NCBI GenBank assembly: GCA_030068145.1 | Contig: JAPJBO010000114.1 | Coordinates: forward strand, 190,001 to 254,000 | DNA: 64,000 nucleotides | From: Diplonema papillatum | Lineage: Eukaryota > Euglenozoa > Diplonemea > Diplonemida > Diplonemidae | Reading direction: 5' to 3' | Shown here: positions 56,801-64,000 of the stretch, piece by piece | How positions within the stretch are numbered: the first letter of the stretch is position 1 | Layout: every line of letters starts with the position of its first letter | Made by a program: the position numbers and the translations under genes | Notes under the pieces: generated by a model | Told to the model about the DNA's origin: nothing | The model's input: only the letters and a program-made list of their open reading frames with translations | Database searches by the model: none

Positions 56801-57851
56801 CAGGCACGGTGTTGCAGTTAAAGTCTCCGACGACGACGTACTCATCGGTTGCCCTTCGCATCGTGTTGCATATCCATCCTGCTAGGGATTCCGCTTCTGA
56901 TCGTCGTAGCATGGTGGGTACATAGACGCTTATCACCCTAAGCACCCGTTCCCCTAGCTTGATGTCCGCATAGCAGGCCGTGCGGTGCGATCCCGTTCGC
57001 AGAGTGTGCAAATTTTCTCCCCGGATTGAGACTGCACTCCGCGCGATTTCTGTTTCGTCAGCTGCAACGGCTACTACGTTCCATCCCTTGTGCCGCGCCA
57101 TGTCGTCGAAGACTTGCTTCTGCCGTCCAATTTCGCATGTCGCTAGTATGTGGGCTTCGGGTTGTAGGTCAAAGTACGTTGCTAGGTCTTTTTTTCCGCA
57201 GGCGTTGCAGCTCACGATTCTCACCTTGCTTCCCATTCGAGCAGCTGTGCGTGGTAGCGTCGCTTGGGAGAGGGGCGGGATACTGAGTCGTGGCGGGAAA
57301 ACCGTGGTGTTTCCGGGTGACGCGGTTGATGGGATTGCGCCGGTTTGGAGGTTTGAGTCGGTTGGTTGGGCTGGCTGCGGCAGGATAGGCACGGCGTGGA
57401 GATGTTGAGTAATCGATTCGAGGAGGTGGCAAGGTGATGACAAATTATTATCGTCTAACTGGCGTCGTATTGCTTGAAGGTTTGTGGTTTGGCGAGGAAG
57501 ACGGGTTTGATCGGGCAGTGGGAGGAGGGGAACGTTCGGAGCTGGTCGGGGGAGGGTGGGAACTAGGTTGCCGGACAGGGGGCGTGTGATGGATGCAGAC
57601 TGATGTTCTCTTGTTTCTGATGCTGATGTGCTGACATGGTTTGGGTTAGAATACGAAGTGTTTGTGGCGACCCTGACATGGGTTGGTCGTTGCTGATGTG
57701 GTTGTGGGTTGCAGGGAAGGATCAGTGGGATAGCGGCGGGTTTCGGTGGCATCAGCCCCAGCTCGGCCGCACTCGCGCCAGTCCTCGCTGCAGCTCCATT
57801 GTGCGATTGATTGTTAACGTCGTCGTGGGATTTCGTCGTCGCCGTAGACAC
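53871..57851 (-). CDS. LINE ORF2: endonuclease, reverse transcriptase, RNase H, zinc motif
   Basis: The protein has 1326 residues. 1-205 is Pro/Ser/Thr-rich. 210-410 is an APE-type endonuclease (VSCNACGKKD at 213, CEIG with E240, VGDFNCN at 341, SDHAAI at 402). 560-870 is reverse transcriptase (DIEAAYD at 717, QGLLQGSPLS at 771, AYVDD at 801). 1025-1140 is RNase H (ATDGS with D1029, E1065 in QAE, D1090 in CDSKSA, NAADAA near 1131). A C-x4-C-x7-H-x8-H motif (C1239, C1244, H1252, H1261) follows. The motif core looks intact. There is no ATG at the 5' edge: the frame opens after a TAA and the listed first residue is encoded by GTG. The first ATG is codon 34. Confidence 0.95.
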   Translation of the reverse strand: MSTATTKSHDDVNNQSHNGAAARTGASAAELGLMPPKPAAIPLILPCNPQPHQQRPTHVRVATNTSYSNPNHVSTSASETREHQSASITRPLSGNLVPTLPRPAPNVPLLPLPDQTRLPRQTTNLQAIRRQLDDNNLSSPCHLLESITQHLHAVPILPQPAQPTDSNLQTGAIPSTASPGNTTVFPPRLSIPPLSQATLPRTAARMGSKVRIVSCNACGKKDLATYFDLQPEAHILATCEIGRQKQVFDDMARHKGWNVVAVAADETEIARSAVSIRGENLHTLRTGSHRTACYADIKLGERVLRVISVYVPTMLRRSEAESLAGWICNTMRRATDEYVVVGDFNCNTVPACEAIVRSCASRELVGQRGTFRRRNCETSIDRAFVPRGSNCSLEAVRFTGGSDHAAICLQYDHCIKRVIPPMTYPIGRRPEAASFDDLIRGMAGSNMHHPPKRRTTKVARLQLAMNKRLLQRSTTPNQEVRRQLNVEVASIRRKITLITRGETSNQVAPKRHPYEPPIIPNVPAVMEYYRERYNAVLFKAVNNASTPSNAPKEAFRDAVHRRKERPAKIVDIESADVKKAIDALKKTARTTDFSATFLTTIRPAEIDIVTTQFNRWIAEGIPEKHALSWIFLIRKIGHKRTSAAGYRPIAIMPLMVKLLHVCLYLKMNHTCQQIIREQNFQFGCGRPDATLEIFQRAQDWLDADDGDDDDHAVVIADIEAAYDSVPHTQLLNVVRCSLGETWANTLEPVVRSQLFTLTTHEGFTPAMLPQQGLLQGSPLSVVLYLLYTATPPKITSSYCKAYVDDLTVLLKWSQIAQHVQRLNEWLREKHFRMAKAKFKIVARRQRSLQVPGLGCTATVTQARLLGGCLHAEKTVTACKRNDGKVERFSRACALVRQSYFQSTRRKADLFRSHALPTLSAHVLSRCFQPDHWKLNAAYNSLVPTHRNSKGVRDYTASGIGFRLTRISDYCDAQRTRAHIAARPHTRSQQLPARDFQLRPVRTGAKPKILADLECALQRATGQVVEIATDGSFREEAQVGAVGVYLNGKAYGAKIVGKICSSTQAELCAIALVATAIANTSSPLLRKWWCDSKSAIARAASARRGDPLAVVLKDAPEITWAKGHAQNIAINAADAAATAAYKTRSRYDLEWSYHAAGITHVCAHEEEDYVQMDEPGRFVRKTREHIRDTGLRRRLLQDGTPAALLNPRILAGLRKCHGATDILQALVRRAIMPRHTRRQCTVPGCQQPGNADHVLTANDAAHLQSFSEPAGLESIYGREPKLNDVLIEFSRCNKAAMKSVCERIRVQESEDKAAEWANWLRSELSTR

Positions 57852-57874
57852 TGTGGCGCTGCTTGTTTACATCG

Positions 57875-58993
57875 CTACAGCCGTTTGACCGGCGTCTTGT
57901 TTGGTGGAGAGAGGCCTGGCTCGCTTGGGTTGCCTCTTTTGCTGCCGGTGAGTTGTTCTACCTCTGCGCTGTTCGCCTCTCCGGTTGGCTCTCGGACAGC
58001 GTTGCTCGCCGGCTCACTGGGCTGGGCGCCCGTCGACAAAGCACTCGGCTGCGGCGCCGGGCTGGCTGGCGGTGTAGCCGCTGCCTCGTCAACGGAGCGC
58101 TCTCCCTCTGCCAGGCTCTCCATCTCGCTTGGGGTGCCTTCATCACGGTCGTTTATGGGTTCCGCCGGCCTCATCAGCGCTTCGACCATTCCGAATCGCA
58201 GCACCGTGCCGAAGGGGGACTGAAACCCCTTTCTTGCGAGCTCGGCCTCGTCTATAGCCCCCAGCCCTCGCACGACATAAGCGACAAACTTGGGGTCGTC
58301 TGGCTTGAGCCCGTAGACGGGGAAGACTCGCAGTTCGCTTTCCGGTTCTACGCCTGCTGTGTGCATCGCCCCCAGGACCTCCATGTGGTACATGACCTTG
58401 TCGACCCCCGTGACTCCATATTCTCCTTTCGCCCTCTCTTTGAACGCTTCCTTCTGCTTGTCCTTCCCTTCCTTCGTCATGATGTACCTGCCGTTGTGCC
58501 TCAGCGCTAGGCCTGGCCCTTCGAGCAGCGCTGCCAAGTCAATCCACTTGGGCTCGCTGTCCTTCGGTACTTTGATTTCGTACCCGTTGGCACCCGTGCG
58601 AACTACTCTGCCGTCGACTCCCAGTGCGTGCAGGGCTCCAACTATCTCTCCAAAAGGATTGATGCTGCCGTCCTTCCGTCCGTCTTTGGTCTGGAACGCA
58701 TCGAGTGTAATTCTCTCCGGATCGGGTAGTGCCCACGTTGCCAAGTACGCCGAGAACCCAGCGTGCGCAGCGACAGAGATCAACCTCGTTACGTCGGCAT
58801 CTTCCCGCAGCTGGCACAGCTTTATGCTGTTGCCCCGGAAGAAACCGGCGACGGTGTGTGTGTGAACGACTTCTGGCATCGTCTGCAGGAGCTGCTCGAA
58901 TCCTTCTCTTGGGCCGCACACTGACAGCTGTTTGTCCAGAAGCTTTTCCATGTGAGCGAGCTCTATAACCCGTTTTTCGGAAATCGTGGACAT
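57875..58993 (-). CDS. LINE ORF1, 372 aa
   Basis: The start is the ATG at 58993 (MSTISEKRVIELAHMEKLLD); 13 further codons upstream come from the poly(A) and body of the inserted retroposon and are not original. The first 270 residues are globular with no motif I can name (AGFFRGNSIKLCQLREDADV, ALHALGVDGRVVRTGANGYE). The last 100 are Pro/Ser/Ala/Glu-rich, ending SPPNKTPVKRL. There is no zinc knuckle. By position it is the gag-like RNA-binding protein of the LINE. It stops with TAG 23 nt before ORF2 opens, and TAGCGATGTAA follows at the junction. Confidence 0.8.
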   Translation of the reverse strand: MSTISEKRVIELAHMEKLLDKQLSVCGPREGFEQLLQTMPEVVHTHTVAGFFRGNSIKLCQLREDADVTRLISVAAHAGFSAYLATWALPDPERITLDAFQTKDGRKDGSINPFGEIVGALHALGVDGRVVRTGANGYEIKVPKDSEPKWIDLAALLEGPGLALRHNGRYIMTKEGKDKQKEAFKERAKGEYGVTGVDKVMYHMEVLGAMHTAGVEPESELRVFPVYGLKPDDPKFVAYVVRGLGAIDEAELARKGFQSPFGTVLRFGMVEALMRPAEPINDRDEGTPSEMESLAEGERSVDEAAATPPASPAPQPSALSTGAQPSEPASNAVREPTGEANSAEVEQLTGSKRGNPSEPGLSPPNKTPVKRL

Positions 58994-58998
58994 GTTGG
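58958..58998. repeat. 41-bp target-site duplication, copy 1
   Basis: Identical to 59119-59159 (GAGCTCTATAACCCGTTTTT ... ACATGTTGG). It includes the first 11 codons of LINE ORF1. The duplication brackets the spliced-leader retroposon. Confidence 0.97.
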
Positions 58999-59118
58999 TT
59001 TTTTTTTTTTTTTTTTTTTTCCCCGACGACAACTAGCCTACCCGAAGGCAGTTGATTCCTTCAGGCAAGATTTCTCAATAATGTACAGAAACTGTAGCTT
59101 TTAAATCGTTGGTTTTTG
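58999..59118 (-). mobile_element. Spliced-leader retroposon (SL + LINE tail + A22)
   Basis: Minus-strand order: CAAAAA (59118-59113), the 39-nt spliced leader (59112-59074), a 53-nt body (59073-59021: AAATCTTGCCTGAAGGAATC ... GTTGTCGTCGGGG) and A22 (59020-58999). The body resembles the LINE 3' tail (TGCCTGAAGGAATCAAC..). The 41-bp direct repeats on both sides, the poly(A) and the absence of GT after the leader show that it is a copied-back trans-spliced RNA, not an SL RNA gene. It has no coding capacity. Confidence 0.9.
59074..59112 (-). other. Spliced-leader exon sequence (39 nt)
   Basis: It begins CCAACGATTTAAAAGC, continues TACAGTTTCTGTAC and ends ATTATTGAG. The length (39 nt) and the ACAGTTTCTGTAC...TATTG core match euglenozoan spliced leaders, and the 5' part matches the diplonemid one as I remember it. 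It is fused to AAATCTTGCC instead of a GT donor. Confidence 0.85.
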
Positions 59119-59158
59119 GAGCTCTATAACCCGTTTTTCGGAAATCGTGGACATGTTG

Positions 59159-59159
<1 letters not shown>
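59119..59159. repeat. 41-bp target-site duplication, copy 2
   Basis: Upstream partner of 58958-58998. It still contains an ATG in the same context, now cut off from ORF1 by the insertion. Confidence 0.97.
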
Positions 59160-59160
<1 letters not shown>

Positions 59161-59194
<34 letters not shown>

Positions 59195-60054
59195 TGCCGA
59201 AACCAACTGGAAACGAAAGGAAAAGAAAAATCCCTCCCTCCGCCTGTCCCTCCCTCTCAACGCAGGTAATTCATGATGGCAGCGGTCCAGCGGTTGGTTA
59301 GCGGATCGTCATAAGTCGATTTTACACGCTCAGCAACGAACTTCAACGCCGGCGGCCTTCGTAGAGCGAAATCCTCCATCAAACCTTTGAAGCTGGGCAG
59401 TCCTTGCGGGTAGGCCTCCAGAACACTAGAAGCTGCGTTGTGGATTGTGTCGTTTTCCATCAGGACGTGTTGGGCGGTCGCCGCGCGCTGGCACAGCCTG
59501 CATTGTACTCGAGTCCTGTTCGGCATGACCGCACGGCGTACGATTGCCTGGAATAGATCCACCGCCCCAGGTACTCGCTCTAACGCCTGGAGAGTCGACC
59601 CTTTGGTCGCGGTGTGGGATGCTATCTCCCGGATCTTCCTCAGCACTCCTCTCGACTCCATGTGCTGTACGGCCCTTTTTACGAACCGGGTCGGAGCGTC
59701 AAGCTGCAGGAAAGCCTCCCTCTCGTGCACGCAGACCGTCGGTATCCCGCCCTCCACGTAGATGCGTTCCACGTCTAAGAGAGGGCCCCCGGTCAGCAGG
59801 GCCTCCGATGCCGCCCCGTCTGCCCGATCGACGTACTGGTCTCCCGCATGTCCCCGGTGCCACTGCATGCACTGTCCATAAGGGCTCACAATCCTGGCCA
59901 CCGGGTCGTTCTCTACGCTCCGCTGGGCTCGCTTGATGGCCGCCTGGCTGTCACACCGCCATTCTACAGCACTTGGGGGGACGCCACACCTGCGCAGCGC
60001 CGTCGCGAGCACCAACATCGCGCAGAGCTCGGCTTCCGTGCTGGATGTGACCAT
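59161..60054 (-). pseudogene. 5'-truncated LINE of a second subfamily: RNase H and zinc motif
   Basis: The coding part (60054-59257) starts abruptly at MVTSSTEAELCAMLVLATAL, which is the middle of an RNase H domain, then WRCDSQAAIKRAQ and HRGHAGDQYVDRADGAA, then CRLCQRAATAQHVLMENDTI with its final His, ending MNYLR-stop. The same layout is seen in ORF2 at 53871, but the sequence is clearly different, so this is another subfamily. A short 3' UTR and about 30 A (T run 59161-59190) follow. The 12 residues before MVTSS come from an A-rich run and are not LINE sequence. Confidence 0.85.
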
Positions 60055-60178
60055 TTTTTTTTTTTCTTCTTTTTTTCTTCCTGTTGACAACTTGTGTCAG
60101 ACTAGCCCACCCGGGGGTGGTTGATTCCTTCAGGCAGGGTCTCCCCCGTCCAGAGTTTGCTTAGGTCCAAGGTGATGG
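60055..60178 (-). pseudogene. LINE 3' tail fragment
   Basis: 60080-60178 carries only the conserved tail (CACCTTGGACCTAAGCAAAC to AAGTTGTCAACAGGAAG) and then an A-rich run (60055-60079). Its 5' side also abuts an A-rich run (60181-60201). It is a dead-on-arrival insertion of about 120 bp. Confidence 0.75.
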
Positions 60179-60309
60179 TGATTTTTTTTTTCTTTTTTTC
60201 TCGGCGGCCTTTCCAAATTTGGGCTGACAGTCCAAATGTGGATATAGAAGCTAATCCCCTGGTTGAGTGAGTCACTCGCACATATCCCTAACTCTCGGCG
60301 GCCGGGACC

Positions 60310-61515
60310 CTCTTGCAACGATGCAAAAAAAAATATCTGCATACTGCCCAAAGACGAATAATTACTAGTACACGTCTTCTTGGCGAATAACGTTCACCTC
60401 CTCTTCTTCGACACCGTGAAGCCAAAGCTCGAGAGACCAGCAGCAGCGGCCTTTCGCACTTTTCCTGCCTGCGGTTGGTGCAGATGCCTGGGTCAGCAAC
60501 GATTCTGGCTCTGTATTCACTGGTGCAGGGGTCACTTCTGCTGTCTCCCGAGGACTCCCGGACTTGCACGGGAACACGCGATTGCGAAAGAGGTTTCTCA
60601 TCAAGAGATGAATCGTCGTCCTCGCGCTTGACTCTTTCTGTGAAGCGTCTGCGGCGCATTTTCAGCCACAGTGTAACCGCCTTGTCGATTATCCTGGGGA
60701 ATTCGGGGCTCTCTATCTTCGGGGGCATTGTGCCGGATAAAACATTCGGTGTTGAGGAGCGGCACACCCATTCTCATACGCCTCTTGCTTCGAACGTAGT
60801 TCGCCACCGAAAAGCATGCCTCGCATGCTACGGACGTCGGGGTTGCAACGGCCTCACGGACCAAGCAAGCAGCAAGGTCGCTACCGCAGTTCTGGTCGGA
60901 CTCGGATTCACGTTGTGCTGACACTTTCGCGAGGTAAGGTCAGTTGCATCGCCCGTAATGCTATCGACTTCATCCAGGACGTCAGCCTTCATGTCCTTCC
61001 AAGCACTGACAACGCGTTCGACCTGAAAGTCTACAGCCCCCTTTTCAAGTCTGCAATCACGGCATCGCTCGCGTCACGCTCCTGCCCATTCCAGTTTTTC
61101 ACAAAAAAAATATGGAAGGGCGGTATGACGCATCCTTCCACTTGCCCAGGCGTTTCTTGTAAGATGCTTTTGCTATCATTTTGCGGTATTTCGCAGCTTT
61201 GCCTCTGCTCCCACAACAGCGGCAGCATCAATCTCGTGCTGAGGCGTGCCAGCGAGGAAAGAAGTTGTTCGCCCACCGTCAGAACATCGTCGTGGGTGAT
61301 GTTGGCGCTTTGAAAGGCGCGCGCAGCAGTGCTGTATCGTTGCACGACATCGCATCGGTGCACTACATCGCTGCACTACATCGTTGCACTACATCGTTGC
61401 ACTGCATCGTTGCATGGTTGTCCTATGCCTACCATAGGAGCAACGATCATGCAACGATGCAACGATCATGCCAACGATGCAAAAAAAATGATTTCCCGCA
61501 ACGATGCAACGATGG
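60310..61515 (-). pseudogene. Degenerate hAT transposon
   Basis: On the minus strand 60924-60601 reads LVREAVATPTSVACEACFSV, then ANYVRSKRRMRMG and LLNTECFIRHN: the hAT dimerisation domain near the transposase C-terminus. Upstream, 61363-61031 (VLTVGEQLLSSLARLSTRLM) and the following frame (VERVVSAWKDMKADVLDEVD) are earlier parts, joined only by frameshifts. After FIRHN another shift leads into PKIESPEFPRIIDKAVTLWL. CATCGTTGCA and its complement occur many times at 61325-61515 and once at 60316, as expected for hAT subterminal repeats. At least two frameshifts make it inactive. Confidence 0.75.
61325..61515. repeat. CATCGTTGCA direct and inverted repeats
   Basis: At least five CATCG.TGCA words precede a CCTATGCCTACCATAGG centre, followed by several TGCAACGATG words. 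They are the subterminal region of the hAT remnant. Confidence 0.85.
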
Positions 61516-61534
61516 TTAGGGAGATGTGCGTTGA

Positions 61535-61800
61535 GTGAGGGTTTTTTTAATGACCTGTAATTCTGGTATGCGACCTTCGTGGGCGTGTTGCTGCTGGCCA
61601 CGTGTGCTTCCACGTGTGGATCCGCAGGTACCACATGTGAATTTTGATTTATTTTTTCCCCCACCTGCACATTGTCTCGCCAAGGCCGCACAGCCAAGTG
61701 TCGCCAAGTCCAGTAGTGCACTATTTTTTTGCCAGCCGCACATAGGGGGAAAGGCTTTTTTTCCCCCTCGAACCTTGAGCGCTGGCCGGCGGTACTCGTC
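61535..61800. repeat. Dispersed repeat family D, reversed copy
   Basis: CCAAGGCCGCACAGCCAAG, CCAGTAGTGCACTATTTTTT and CCGCACATAGGGGGAAAGGC are the complement of 6970-7110. This copy is intact where 25755-26880 is interrupted. Confidence 0.7.
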
Positions 61801-62379
61801 GGGGGGCCAATGAACACCTTGCGGGCGAGCGTGTCCATCACGAACTGAGCAAAGAGTAAAAGGTCGGAAGTATGTTTCATGTGCTCGAACGGAAACTCCG
61901 TCTAAAAAGGAAAACGGGGGTGCTGGAGGAGACGCGAGAAACGGTTTCTTTTGTTTTCGGCTCTTCGCTCCTTTGGGAGACTTGGAACGCGGCCTGACGT
62001 TCGAGCGTCGTAATGAACACCGGAACAACAGGTATTCGCGTTCTGAAACTCAGCCCCTCCGCAATCGGCATTGCACTGCCGATGCGGAGTTGCTGCTTCG
62101 TATCGGGAAATGGTGTGGGAAGAGCATGTACAACACGGAATTGGAAGAAGTGTGAAAACGGGTTCGGGAAGGAAAGCAGCTTGCGGCAATCGGCCTCCCG
62201 TGAAACAGGATGCGGCGACCACCAAGAGAACTGTGAAGCTGCTCTGGTTTTGAGCCAAAGCAAAAAGAAAGAAGAAGATTCTTGAAACTCAGGGAAAGAA
62301 ATGCGGTGGTTTTTTTTTTTTAGCGTTATTTGGGGGGGGAACGAAAAGAGAAAGCGAGAAAGAAAGAACGCTGGAGTGA
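61801..62379 (-). other. 3' flank of alpha-tubulin; possible unassigned exon
   Basis: On the minus strand the frame 62263-61877 reads AMPIAEGLSFRTRIPVVPVF and on to SRVSSSTPVFLFRRSFRSST with even composition, but no domain is recognisable and another frame is also open. The tubulin 3' side has a pyrimidine-rich stretch and A11 near 62311-62321. Most likely non-coding. Confidence 0.3.

Positions 62380-64000
<1,621 letters not shown>

Larger units (their letters stand above)
53469..59160 (-). mobile_element. Nearly complete two-ORF non-LTR retrotransposon (LINE)
   Basis: On the minus strand: a very short leader (CCAAC) before the ORF1 ATG, ORF1, 23 nt, ORF2, a 3' UTR of about 380 nt with a conserved tail (53534-53630) and a poly(A) of about 20 (T run 53469-53488). 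The 5' end directly abuts the poly(A) of the preceding truncated element at 59161. The start of ORF1 carries a later 120-bp insertion with target duplication (58999-59118). The APE endonuclease plus RT plus RNase H layout is that of Ingi/I-type LINEs known from kinetoplastids. Both ORFs are open. Confidence 0.9.

Noticed and set aside
59074-59112. Spliced-leader RNA gene
   Set aside because: The leader is followed by AAATCTTGCC instead of a GT donor and Sm-site region, and the unit has poly(A) and target duplications, so it is a retroposed copy.

Overview
The window is nuclear DNA of a euglenozoan, most likely a diplonemid. Two observations support this. (1) A 39-nt sequence at 59074-59112 (minus strand) has the length and the ACAGTTTCTGTAC...TATTG core of euglenozoan spliced leaders, and its 5' part (CCAACGATTTAAAAGC) agrees with the diplonemid spliced leader as I remember it. 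(2) The intronless alpha-tubulin at 62380-63735 has a euglenozoan-type sequence and ends in GEEDVEEY. Fragments of SSU and LSU rRNA and a GT-AG intron also fit a eukaryotic nucleus. Nothing here looks bacterial.

Genes are sparse, GC-rich and, apart from the transposon ORFs at 29-33 kb, on the minus strand. They are: a PHO80-type cyclin (11253-12068); a G-patch/GPATCH4-like nucleolar protein in two exons (21538-21344 and 16760-15873) separated by a repeat-filled intron of about 4.6 kb; an EF-hand protein with a FUN14-like membrane region (34792-35517); a 397-aa protein of unknown function (44740-45933); a 384-aa probably secreted protein of unknown function (49477-50631); and alpha-tubulin. 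Four of these six sit beside broken partial copies of themselves, usually of the 3' end. These copies form tandem arrays that duplicate gene ends and, in one case, a 3' splice site.

The rest is repeats. Left part (1-10 kb): an SSU rRNA fragment, small inverted-repeat elements nested in one another, a 182-bp satellite and a LINE 3' fragment. Middle (21.6-33.6 kb): a 53-bp satellite hit by two different inverted-repeat elements, an LSU rRNA fragment, a 20-bp satellite inside another element, and a 4.27-kb two-gene DNA transposon whose insertion site can be reconstructed from an empty copy at 3.4 kb. Right part (52.6-61.5 kb): a head-to-tail cluster of non-LTR retrotransposons, all on the minus strand. 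It includes a nearly complete two-ORF element (ORF1 58993-57875, ORF2 57851-53871 with endonuclease, reverse transcriptase and RNase H), a 5'-truncated relative, and a hAT remnant.

The most striking object is a 120-bp retroposon at 58999-59118. On the minus strand it reads spliced leader, 53 nt resembling the LINE 3' tail, then A22, and it is flanked by a 41-bp direct target-site duplication inside the start of LINE ORF1. It appears to be a trans-spliced short RNA that was copied back into the genome, that is, a SINE-like element made by trans-splicing. All function calls are by eye; no searches were run.
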